The notes under the pieces: generated by a model
Database searches by the model: none
The model's input: the letters and a program-made list of their open reading frames with translations, nothing else
Told to the model about the DNA's origin: nothing
Position numbers and translations under genes: made by a program
Shown: positions 1-9,826 of the stretch, piece by piece
Layout: every line of letters starts with the position of its first letter
How positions within the stretch are numbered: position 1 is the first letter of the stretch
NCBI GenBank assembly: GCA_963921825.1
Contig: OY997591.1
Span: 54,289,031-54,353,030, forward strand
Source of the DNA: Erodium maritimum
Lineage: Eukaryota > Streptophyta > Magnoliopsida > Geraniales > Geraniaceae
DNA: 64,000 bases
Direction of reading: 5' to 3'

Positions 1-37
1 AGAACATTTGCTTAATAAATTTTTAGCTTATAAAAAA
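1..37 (+). mobile_element. 3' terminus of a BNR-like LINE (cut by window edge)
   Basis: These bases closely match the last 40 bases of the LINE that ends at 4952: both read AGAAC, then TTGC or TTGCC, then TAATAAATTTTT, GCTTATAA and an A-run. This is therefore the 3' end and short poly(A) of another copy of the same family. The body and 5' TSD lie outside the window, so the insertion cannot be confirmed by a TSD. Confidence 0.65.
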
Positions 38-430
38 ACGATTGGTAAGATTAGTGTCAATTTAATCAACAAAAAAGCTTATTGACACACATAATTTCTT
101 TTTGTTTCTATATTTTTTCCAGCAAAAACACCAATAGCATTAAGATTTTTAAAATCTTCAGCCGAATGCATACCTGTAATGTAAATTGATGTAGATAATA
201 TCTCTTCATGCTTACAATAAATTTGTAGAGATCAAAAATCGAAACTTAAATTAACGTATTCTCAAACTCTGAACAATATTTGAAATAAAAATAATTTTTA
301 TAAACTAATTATAATTATGAAATTAAAACAAAAATAAGAATATGAAACAATTAGGAGTTAATATAAAAATATGCAAAGACATAATACACGGTCTTGTATT
401 GTTTCCAAAATCTCTTCAAATGTTTACTTG
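38..430. other. AT-rich intergenic DNA, no gene seen
   Basis: Low-complexity AT-rich sequence between two LINE copies. I see no convincing reading frame, RNA gene or terminal repeat. It is the host DNA into which the LINE at 447 inserted, and it resumes at 2875. Confidence 0.5.
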
Positions 431-446
431 AACTTAATAATTTCTA

Positions 447-2858
447 GAGCCAAACAAGACCGGTCCAAAAGGCTCTCCAAAAAACCTCTCCGAGGTTACC
501 TCTTAACCTATTCGGTTTGTCGCCGTTGCCGCCCTCTCCGACCGCCTGTCTCCAACCCCTCCATCGCCCCCTCACTCACAGTCGATCTATCTCCAGCCAT
601 CACTGCCCAGCCGAGTTCTGCTCGTCGTCGTCGTGGTCCGCCTCCGAACGCCTGCATATGGGCTCCCACCGCCGCCACAGACGCCCCCTCGACACCAGTC
701 TCGCCCATTTCCGATCACTCGATGTCAGATATGCCTACTCCCCATCTCCATGAGTCGGAAATGGTCAACTCCGACCAGATCCACTCACATGTAGAGGTCC
801 CTCGCGACCTCGGGGCCTCCACTTAGCACCATACACACCGCACTGTCGATCTCCCGCCGCAGCTCAGCCCAGTTTCTACCTCCCCTCGGATGCCGCCGCA
901 CCCGATAGATCTGAAGGACAAGCCGGACTCGTCCTTGCCCATCGTGACGTCTCTGGTCGTCGGCGATGCTACTGACCCACCGGAGCCTTGTCTGTCTTAC
1001 ACCGGACTGTCATCAACGCCGAGGGAGGTCTACCGGGATTTGATCACCCTTCCCCGGCCAATCCAGTCTCCGGTGATTACTCACCGTCCTCCTCCGGCAG
1101 AGCAGGGGCAGGCTGCTAGCCCTATCTGCCCGAGGGCTGGCCGGCCATCAGGGTTGTCTTCGGAGGCCCAGGCAAGCCGTATCTCCCCGATCCCGGATTG
1201 GGAGGATGAGGATGAGGAACTGGTGGTCTCGGACGAGGGGGTCCCGCTGTTTACGTCGGGATCGTACGAGTTCTCCCTGGCAGCGAGGGTTGTAGGGGAC
1301 GGATCACACAATCAGCACATCGTCTGCGGGATGATGTTGCGGAAATGGAAGGTTACGGGGATTCGGGTGGAGTTCCTGGCTCCCGACGTCACGGGCTATC
1401 ACTTCCCGTCTGCCAAGACCATGGAAGACATCCGCCATAGGGGTCCCTAGAGCTTTAAGGGTTTTCCCCTCCTCTTTGAACCGCTCCGGTGTTTCGATCG
1501 GGCGAAAGACATCAGCTTCAACCATGTGGAACGCGGGGTCAGGGCACTGAATATCCAAGGAGGAGCCAGGAACTCGTACATTCGGGGTCTCGTGGGGGGC
1601 AGTATAGGCACGCAAATCCTGTCGGCCCCAATTCTGACGGTCCGACGGGAGAACAGGCATCTCTGGCTGCGGGTCCGTATGGAGCTGTCTCGGCCACTGC
1701 GGCGCAGGACCAGACTTCGTTTCCCAGGTACTGATTCCTCTGTTGTGATAGACCTGCAATACGAGAGAGTGGTTGATTTTTGTCGCAGGTGCGACATGTT
1801 GACACACAGGTTACCGAACTGCCAGACCCTGCTGCAGGGGATTGGCCGGGAGGAGGTCCGATATGATAGGTCTATTCTGGTTCCCCGGGACTTGGACGTG
1901 GATCAGCTGCTCCAAACGGTCTGGGAGGCACCTCCCCCAGTATCACACCCGGCGATCACGTACCTCCTGAGTGATCTAACCCTGAACTCTATGGTCCGGT
2001 CTAGGGAGATTACCATGGGCGCTGAGTCGTCCAATGCAGGCACTCTGAAGCCTGACTTTCTGGATAGGGTTAACCACGAATGGTTGACCACTATCTTGCA
2101 GGGGGATGGCCATGGAGCACCAAACACGCCACCCAGGCCCACAAAGCTTGACTTCCTGGCTAACATCCACCCTGCTGCTGGCCCTATGATCCGAGCTTCC
2201 CCCGGATACAATGTGATGATGAGGAAGGAAGAGGAGACAGATCCACGGGGCTACCCGGCGGACCCTCAGGGGAGTCTAGGCAAAGGTGGACCCAGCAGAG
2301 GCAAAGGCAAGATGACCACTCTGAAGACCAGAAGTGGTTCGATGTATGCCCGCCCACCGGAGACGAAGAAGCAGAGGGGCGACCCGACTGCCCAGCAGCA
2401 GCCCTGGTATCCGCCCTTTCAGGAGGAGGAGCGAGCAAACGGAGCGGAGGTCCAGAGGCCTCCGATGGAGGAATGATCTGCCCCAGCAGGGGTGGTTGGA
2501 GTCGGTCCCAGACTATACCTACAGACCCGGGATAGCCACTGCTGGGAGGTCCCGGGCAACCTGCATCATCAGCACCAGTTATTCCCGTTTATTGCTACTA
2601 TTTTTATTCTTGTTGGGACTATTTACTTTCTGTTGGTTTTGGACCTTGGTTTATTTTCCCCCGTTATGTTGAAACGACGGTAGGGAGTTGTCTTGAGTTG
2701 TTGCCCACGAGTTCATGTGGGCTAAAATTATGGGTCCATGAGCGCCGGACTTGCTATGGTCGGCCCGGACAAACATCTGGAACTCGAGGCGGTCACGCCT
2801 CGTCCTATTTGATTGCCTTTTGGCATTAATGAAATCTCCGGTTACCTGTTTCAAAAAA
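447..2858 (+). mobile_element. ORF1-only LINE (half-LINE) with 16 bp TSD
   Basis: The 2.4 kb element is bounded by a perfect 16 bp direct repeat, AACTTAATAATTTCTA, at 431-446 and 2859-2874. The last two A's of the 3' copy are shared with the poly(A) tail at 2853-2860. Poly(A) plus a TSD of variable length is the signature of target-primed reverse transcription by a LINE. The element holds one ORF1-type frame followed by about 375 bp of 3' untranslated sequence. It has no endonuclease, reverse transcriptase or RNase H. Because the TSD marks both true ends, ORF2 is absent by structure rather than lost at the window edge. It was presumably mobilised in trans by an autonomous LINE. Confidence 0.85.
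722..2476 (+). pseudogene. LINE ORF1 relic: DUF4283-like domain plus CCHC zinc knuckle
   Basis: One frame runs from the first ATG inside the element (722) to a stop at 2474-2476, broken only by in-frame TAG codons at 824-826 and 1448-1450 and with no frameshift. The part around 1260-1760 has the layout of the plant DUF4283 domain found in LINE ORF1 proteins. A CX2CX4HX4C zinc knuckle follows at 1781-1822 (CRRCDMLTHRLPNC). The C-terminal part is basic and low in complexity. ORF1 proteins of plant L1 elements bind the element RNA and package it for retrotransposition. The two stops make this copy inactive unless they are read through. The start is chosen because earlier codons of the open frame lie in host DNA upstream of the TSD. 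Confidence 0.75.
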
Positions 2859-3007
2859 AACTTAATAATTTCTAATTAGGAAATAAAAATTTGGATACAA
2901 AATGTTATAAAAAAAGTAGTACACACGGTCCTGTTTAAAAAAATAAACACATATGTAGCTTAAATAAAATATAATTAAAATTAAGTAAAAGTAAGGTTTG
3001 TGGAGGA

Positions 3008-4952
3008 CACCGTGGGAACCCAGTCCGAGACTGTTTGGGCTCCAAACAAGTTTTTCTCTCATGTAGACATAATATCGCATGGGTAAGAAACGCTCTCAAC
3101 GGCGCCCACATTTTCTGGCTGGTCGGACGTTTTTCCCCGGTGAGAGCAAAGGGAAACCAGTGCCTTTCTTTTCCTTCGTCTCAAATCTGTTGTCCATGTA
3201 TTATGATTATCGCGCCATTCATCCGGCCAAATCAGAACAGGGAGATCGTGGAGGAAGGGCAGAGCAACCGGCACTGGCACGAGCTTCGTCGAAACGCCCT
3301 GCCAAAATTACTCGGGTGGGTGACGACGTCGACCAGAGCAAAGCAGCAGATCTGGGCACTGAAGAGGGGCACAAGCAACGCGAAATTGCGACTGATCCTC
3401 CCTCTGACCTCGTGAACTCTAAGGAGGGCGCTGAGGTGTGTCGGGACAGCGGTGCAGATCGCCTGAGACGGAACAGAGCACGGTATGAGGAGAGCGAGAT
3501 GGAGGTTTACGTGCGCAATTTGCCATATGCTACTACAGAGGAGTCCTTCAAGGGCATGTTCATGCCTTTTGGTAACATCGATTCCTCTTCCTTGCTAAAA
3601 CTTCCGAACAAGAAAGGATATTACTTCGGCTTCGTTCGTTTCTCCTTGCCCTCAGCTGCTTCTCAGGAAATAGAATCACTGAATGGTTTCAAGCTGAATG
3701 GATACGTCCTATTTGTGGCTTTTTCCGGCGTCGTCTGAGTTCCCCGGCGATCGTTTCAGTCGGAGCATTAAAATAGAGCACTGGCTTTGTTTTGCTTGTC
3801 GACCAGGAAAATTGTTCCGAGGAGGTTCTCCGACGAGCTGCGAGGGACAGGAACTTCTACGCGAGGAGCCCATCATCCAGGTACTTCCCGCTTCGCCGGC
3901 GAGCCCTCCGTCTTATCAGCGCGCCGTCGATTCAGCCAATGATGGCGTTGATTCGGGTGACTCAGTACTCAATTCTGGTATTGATTTCGTGATTCAAGGG
4001 ATGACTTTCTCGACGAATCCTTGTTCGAATTCAACTTGCGCTGAATCAGGGTCAATCTCGCCGAAGATCACGGCTTCGGAGTCGATCCCGTGTGCGATGC
4101 AGGTGCAGATATCTGGGCAGGCAGGTAGGCTTGATCACAGTGGGCCGGGGGGTGTGTTTGAAGGTCCTGGTATTAGTAGAGATGGCTCGGGCTTAGAACA
4201 CATCAGTTGGCTTGTTTTGGATGAGTCATTGCCCCGCCCATCTGAAAAATTACTTACATTGGCCCGTGAGGATCCAAGGCTGATTCCGGTTGTTAATCGT
4301 ATTGGGGCTGATCCGAGTTTGTTCGACATTTTTAAACGCATGACCACTGATTTAAGTCTGTCGGTTGTGGGCTCGGGCTCAAACATTCAGTCTCGAGGTG
4401 AAGAACCAGCTTTGGAAATCGAGTGTCAGTGTAGTCCGTGGAAAGACATTCTTCTGAGTAAATCCAGTATTCCCGTAGAGGTTCCAAGGAAGCGTGGTCG
4501 CCCAAAATAAGGCCAGCTAAAAAAGACAGTTCCTCCGACTGTTTTTTACCAGACAAGAGCCAAATCTAAAGTGGGTCCTGCGGGTAGTTTCACTATCGAT
4601 ATTGCTAAACAAAGTAAAGACGGAACGTGGTGCTTTAGCAAGAGATTTGTGAACAAGGCGGTTTCTCATTCCACAGGTTTTGAATCCCCTCAGCATGGTG
4701 AGGATGAGGAGGACGTCGAGGATAGCGAGTTTGAGGTTATTCCGGAAGTACCTCATGTTCCGGTTTCTAACCGATTTCTCTGCTTGAATCCGGATAGGGA
4801 GTAGTTTCGTTTGTTTCATGTTCTGTTTTTGTTTTAGTGTGGCTTTTTTCCTATATCGGTTTGGGGAAAAGGTCTTTTGGCGGATCGTTTTTCTTGCTTC
4901 GTTTTACTTTCTTGTAGAACGTTTGCCTAATAAATTTTTCGCTTATAAAAAA
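3008..4952 (+). mobile_element. ORF1-only BNR-like LINE with 15 bp TSD
   Basis: A perfect direct repeat, AAGGTTTGTGGAGGA, occurs at 2993-3007 and 4953-4967 and brackets 1,945 bp that ends in GCTTATAAAAAA. The element carries an RRM-type ORF1 but no ORF2. The BNR clade of plant L1 elements, described from sugar beet, is defined by an RRM in ORF1, so this looks like a non-autonomous member of that clade. Its 3' end matches the fragment at 1-37, so the family has at least two copies here. It inserted 118 bp from the TSD of the LINE at 447-2858. Confidence 0.85.
3079..4803 (+). pseudogene. LINE ORF1 relic with N-terminal RRM and C-terminal AT-hook-like motif
   Basis: The first frame (3079-3738) encodes a basic N-terminus and then an RNA recognition motif. 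RNP2 is seen as VYVRNL at about 3506 and RNP1 as GYYFGFVRF at about 3619. The frame then ends, but the reading continues in frame +2 from about 3700 to a TAA at 4508-4510 and beyond it to 4803, so the copy has one frameshift and one in-frame stop. Just before the TAA lies VPRKRGRPK, which contains the RGRP core of an AT-hook. RRM-containing ORF1 proteins are nucleic-acid chaperones of BNR-type LINEs. The AT-hook assignment rests on the short motif only. Confidence 0.7.
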
Positions 4953-5023
4953 AAGGTTTGTGGAGGAAACACTTAAAAAAATTGAAAAGATATAACTAAA
5001 ATGCTTGATTTTTCAGAAAGTTT

Positions 5024-5038
5024 GGGGGGGGGGGGGGG
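5024..5038 (+). repeat. Poly(G) run, 15 bases
   Basis: Fifteen consecutive G's followed by CACGTG and then a run of six C's, so the site is also partly self-complementary. It lies in non-coding sequence just after the BNR-like LINE. Confidence 0.9.
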
Positions 5039-5175
5039 CACGTGCCCCCCTGAATACCATGTAGATCTGCCTATGTTCGCTGGTGTGCGGTGCGTGATCG
5101 AACAATGACCACAGACACGTGGTAAAAAAATTCGGACCGTTAGTAATAGTACGAAAAGCAATACTTCATCTGGCT

Positions 5176-5525
5176 TGTACTCTTGCTGCTCCGGTGAGTT
5201 CGGTGGTTGAGTCGAATCGTCGAATATTTTTGATCGGATTTTGTAGAGAGAAAGTGGATAATTTGAGATTGAAAGTTGAGAGAATATTGAGAAAATTGTT
5301 GTGGGTTGGATGAATGGGGAAAGTGATATTTATTAAATTTAATACAAATAAATCATTTTTTCTCCACCTATAAATACCACTTCCCCATTCATCCTACCCA
5401 CAAAATTCTCTCAACATTCTCTCAACTTTCACCTCTCAAATTATCCACTTCCCCTCTATAAAATCTGATCAACAATGTTCGACGATTCACTCAACCGCCG
5501 AACTCACCGGAGCAACAAGAGTACA
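5176..5525. repeat. Large inverted repeat covering the 5' region of a Harbinger ORF
   Basis: Bases 5176-5332 are the reverse complement of about 5370-5525, with roughly 89% identity by eye and a spacer of about 37 bp. The right arm carries a TATA box (CTATAAATA, near 5369), a pyrimidine-rich leader and the start codon at 5475 of the decayed Myb-like ORF. The left arm is an inverted copy of that promoter and leader. A transcript across both arms could fold into a long hairpin. A local inverted duplication is the simplest origin. Confidence 0.8.
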
Positions 5526-6373
5526 CATTGGATGAAGTCAATCCAACAACTGTCCAATCCCGTTGCATTCCAACCAGAAACTTTCAACCTCCGCCTTACA
5601 ACCCCGTAATCAACTATTACGACTACCCCGAGAATAATGAGTACCACCAAAAATATGTCGGTGGTAGCAGCGACACCCGAATGTCGTCTACATCGTCCTT
5701 TGTTGGCCCGAGACAACGGAACAAACCGGTCTCCAACAAGCGAACCAAAAGGCTCCCTGAGCTAGACAAGATCCTGATAAAAACCTGGCTACACACAAGC
5801 AAAGACCCCATAAATTATCAAAGGCAACTCCCAAGATGGAAACACGTTCTGGGGCACAATTTCCAAACGATTTATCAAAGATGGGAAATTCAACCCTAAA
5901 GATTTTACATGGAAAGCCGTCAAGAGTCATTGGAATAGACATGCGCCTAGAGTGCGGAGGTACATCACCCTCATGAGGAGCGAGAAGGCGCTTGATCATA
6001 GTGGATGAGACGATGAAAGGTACAAACAGGTGGTTGGAGAAATGTATCGAAAGATGGCAAAAAAGGACGAGCCGAAAAATTTCAACCTCACCATTGGATT
6101 GAGCCGTTGCAACACGAAGACCATTTCTAGGTAGAGGAAGGCATGAACGTGGTTATACAACAACAATTGGACGGGGACGGTAGTTACAACTCAACCACAC
6201 CTTTTTCACTCAACCCCAACGATGAACATGTTACGGATCTCAGTTGTGAGTCCCAGCACGATCCTGATCCGATTGAGGGAGATTGTACCCCAAGTGCCAC
6301 AATTTCCCCTCAGCATGTACAAGAGCGCCCAATAGGAAACAAGGCCACGATGAATAAGGGGAAGGGTGTCTAA
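5475..6373 (+). pseudogene. PIF/Harbinger Myb-like (ORF1 type) relic
   Basis: The translations around 5720-6000 read, across frameshifts, as the Myb/SANT-like DNA-binding protein that accompanies PIF/Harbinger transposases and its host-gene relatives: a basic stretch, ELDKILIKTWLHTSKDPI, then a TFW/RW-rich helix region and FNPKDFTWKAVKSHWNR. Near the end (6140-6373) is RPIGNKA with a following lysine-rich tail, as in the NAM-associated C-terminal domain of these proteins. Frames change at least twice and in-frame stops occur, so it is dead. No DDE transposase ORF is seen nearby. A TATA box and leader precede it inside the inverted repeat. Confidence 0.6.
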
Positions 6374-6943
6374 GACCGAGTAGCTGTCATTACCCAAATT
6401 GACAACGCAAGGTGTGAGAATGCCAATATTGTAAGCACTCTAGACGCCAAATTCAACTAATATTCTGAGAAGATTAGTGAACTGCATAGCGTGGACGTGC
6501 CAAACTTCACTGAGGAGCAGGCGGTCAGTCACGCGAAAATGTTGTCTTTATATTTCGCACAATGTGAGACGATCTAGAAACAAATTGACTCCTTCCAACA
6601 AAATTGTAATACTTCAGCGAATTAATGAATGCATTATTTTATTTATTTTATTTATTAATTCAAAGTTGAAGTTTAATTTTCCTTTTAGTTAAAAAATATG
6701 AATTAATTTTATCATTTTTTTAGTATTTACTATTTTAAATCTGAAGTTAACAAATTCAATAAAAGAATAATTAATTCCCCAGTCAGCATCCATTCAGCAC
6801 TTCCACAAATCATGATCCCCATATATGATCCCCTCACTGTGGAACTCAGTTTAGTTTCAGGGGTTCACATCACAAATCATCTCAGTCACCGCATGATTCG
6901 CGCATAATGATCCTCATATGTGATCCCTTCACTGTACATGCTC
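6374..6943. mobile_element. 3' part and terminus of a Harbinger-type element
   Basis: AT-rich sequence followed by repeated motifs of the form CATGATCC / TGATCCCNTCACTGT at 6785-6943. It ends in CACTGTACATGCTC, directly before TAA at 6944-6946. GAGCATNNNCAGTG-like termini with a TAA/TTA duplication are typical of PIF/Harbinger. The matching 5' terminus was not found near 4970, so the full extent is uncertain. Confidence 0.45.
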
Positions 6944-6984
6944 TAAGTAAGAATTAAACACAAGTGCATGACACAAATGACTAA

Positions 6985-7541
6985 GAGCACTCACAACGCA
7001 ATGCACTAGAACGCGCCCTGCAAAACACAATCCGCGATTTAGCGGTTCGGCGTCGCGAGACGCACAATATGGGGTGCGTTTCTTGCGGCACCGAACCGCT
7101 AAATCACGGTTTCGGTTTCGCGGTACACAGCATACGAACCGCTATAGCGGTTCACATGTTCATGCATCGCGAGACGCACACCATCCACTCACACGACAAC
7201 ATGTGACATGCTAGGGAGAAAAACAATTCCGACCATTGGCAACGATCGGAAATGGTAAGCATTTTTTTCCTTTTTATTTAAATTTATCCGAAATTAACAA
7301 AAAAAAACAACTTTCACCTACCTATAAATACCCCAACTCCCATTCCTCAAAACACCAACAATTCTCATATTTCTCTACACATTTTCTACACTTTCACTCT
7401 CAATTTCTCAACTTCGTCTCTCCAACAATCCGATCGAAAATGTCCGACGACGAAACTCAACGTGCCTCTTCACTACAATCACTAGTTTTTCCTAAGGCTA
7501 GGCCTAGCTCTTTTGTTCCCGATGGTTTATTTGTCTACTGA
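6985..7541 (+). mobile_element. 5' part of a second Harbinger element, truncated
   Basis: TAA at 6982-6984 is followed by GAGCACTCACAACGCAATG, a Harbinger-like terminal sequence. A near-perfect hairpin at 7032-7065 and 7074-7109 lies in the subterminal region. A TATA box (TATAAATA, 7323-7330), a CT-rich leader and an ATG at 7440 follow, encoding MSDDETQR, a start of the kind seen in Harbinger Myb-like ORFs. The frame stops at 7539-7541 and unrelated LINE-like sequence begins soon after, so the rest of the element is missing. The leader resembles the one upstream of 5475. Confidence 0.5.
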
Positions 7542-7559
7542 TTGATCACCCTTGGTGGC

Positions 7560-8628
7560 TTGGTGATCAATCATTGGACTGATAATCCTTCAAGGAGTGG
7601 TGATCGATCACTACAAGTTTGGTGATAGATCATTGGAAGTTTGGTTGAAAGATCACTATGGCTGTTTGGGCGATGTTGGATGGATATTTGCAGGCTTAGC
7701 TCAGCGAAAGGAGGACGGTAGAGGCAGATGAGGAGAGGGAAGGAAGGTCTCGTAGTGTACATCCACGACGCATGTGCTCGGGGACAGCGGATTCCTGCGA
7801 TATGACAACCAGGCTTTTTGGCGATTATCCTCCGATCGCGTTGCTAGGTCGTGCCTCCTCACGTGACTTCTCATGCGTTGGTTTAGAGAAGGCATCCTCG
7901 CATTCCCCTACCTTATTATCTATTTTTAGTAACTGTGTTATGCTATCTGGTCGTTTTGAGCGATTGATAGTGGAGTTGATCGGACCAAGACCGAACCAAG
8001 CTCAGCAAAATGGTGTTCCGAGAAGGTTGGCTTTTGTGTCCCAAGAGAGTTCCGGTCTCTGGTGTGGCACCTAATCACGGGCCATCTTGGACGTATGTGG
8101 GACTCGGTCGAAGAGGATAGCGGCACGATGATCGGTGATGTTCTAAATGACCGAGATTTCTCCTCGGAACCCTTGCTGAGCCTGTTTTAGGAAGCAACAC
8201 GACCGAATGCACCTTCTCCGGATGGGGAGGGGCGGTGGCGGAAGTAAAGGGATCCAATGAGCCCTAGGTTTCCATCTCCTTGATTGGAATCTTGGGCCTT
8301 TAAAGGGCCAGGTTGTGGTGGTTCCCCGACGAGTCAGTTGGGATATGGGTTGACTCTAAGAGGAAAGGACGTGGCATGCAAGAAAGTTTGAAGGTCACAA
8401 AGGCCCATTTAGGGGAGACCCAAGACCTGAAGTTCGAGGACTCTAAACGCTCCAAGGGGAACAACGAGTAACAACGAGGGGCAGTAAGCACCCTCGCCTC
8501 AATCAATGAGGAACTCGTGGTCTAGTGGGGGGGTCGACAAATAACATAACTCCACTGGACGTAAGGTGTCAGTGGTCACACCAAGTTTTGGTACGATACT
8601 CTTCTACCATCTCGGAGGCCAACAATCT
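7560..8628 (+). mobile_element. Degenerate ORF1-type LINE, 5' portion (resumes at 11428)
   Basis: A GTGATCGATCAC-like short-motif region (7550-7660) is followed by broken frames. In 7772-8074, the segment NCVMLSGRFERL resembles the zinc knuckle and flanks of the ORF1 at 722-2476, with the key Cys/His partly lost. A solo LTR inserted at 8629. The sequence that continues after it at 11428 ends in CCCTTATAAAAAAAAC near 11609, similar to other LINE tails here. No TSD was found, so the boundaries are approximate. Confidence 0.4.
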
Positions 8629-9355
8629 TGTCACGCCCCAAATCCGGTTTTGACCGGACACGAGACGTGACTTGAGTTTACAATTAAATAGTAACAAACT
8701 AACAATAAAATCGATTAAATGCGCAAGTAGGTTCCGATCAAATACTCAAGTAATATGTTCAAAATCATGAATAAGAGGAGTCAAAGCTCATAATAGAGTA
8801 CGTAAAACATCGGGTTTAATAGTCATCAAGCATGCCTGTAAAGACGGTAAATAAAACCACAGGGGGTGAGCTTACGCTCAGTAGGGAAAATCATAAACAA
8901 TTTAACCTCCAGTTTAGTAATAAAACAACATTAGCATGACGACACAATTTGCAATTAACACTATTAAACAATAAGATGCTACGGAATACATAAAGATAAG
9001 AATAGTATCACATTCTTAAGGATAACGGTAACGGTAAGAGAGTAAGTGAAAAGTGTTGTAAATAGTGAAAACTACTAAAATGGGAACAAGTACATATCAC
9101 ACCAACTGCTCAAATCCCCAATACTCCGATCCTCGAATAGGTTCTTGTGTCATGTCGGATCTCATACTCCGATCCACAAGAGTACTCGCGTCATGTCAGA
9201 TTTTCCCTCGGTCCAGAGGGAGCACATACATCGGGCTACTGGTAATATCCCTGAGGGACACATATCGTCGGGATTCTCGGAAATGCCCCCAAAAGACCAT
9301 ATTTCATCGGGAACCAAAGTAATGCTCCCGCAGGACGCATACACTTGGGTGAATC

Positions 9356-9535
9356 AACAAGTAACCATTCCCCGCAGGGTAAACCATCCAATTGCCCCGC
9401 AGGGTCCAATAAATAATGCCCCGCAGGGTCCAATAACCAATGTCCCGCAGGATCAACCAATCAATGCCCCGCATGGTCCATAACCAATGTCCCGCAGGAT
9501 CAACCAATCAATGCCCCGCAGGGTCCATAACCATC
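9356..9535. repeat. Minisatellite inside solo LTR A
   Basis: Imperfect repeats of the motif CCCCGCAGGGTCCA followed by an AATAACCAATG-like spacer, with about 28-30 bp between starts and at least six copies. Confidence 0.75.
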
Positions 9536-9721
9536 CAATTCAAAGACTCACAAGAGAATAACATACTACACAATCATGGAACAACCGAAGCTTAGCAAAT
9601 CACAATTCCATCACAACACACCAACGAGATCCATATACCTTTACACTTACCGTTATACTTACCGATCGCGATCCATCGTTCTACCACTCACCCGATCATA
9701 CCATTTGGCACAATGAATTAC

Positions 9722-9826
9722 ACTCAATCATTCATTCAATCATTCAATCATTCAATCATTCAATCATTCAAGCATCCATTCAAACATTCAATCATTCACA
9801 CATTCATTCATTCATTCAATCATTCA
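9722..9826. repeat. ATTC-type microsatellite inside solo LTR A
   Basis: Repeats of ATTCATTCA and CAATCATT over about 105 bp. Confidence 0.8.

Noticed and set aside
1304-1807. 167-codon minus-strand frame
   Set aside because: It is the antisense shadow of the LINE ORF1, which has a zinc knuckle on the plus strand.
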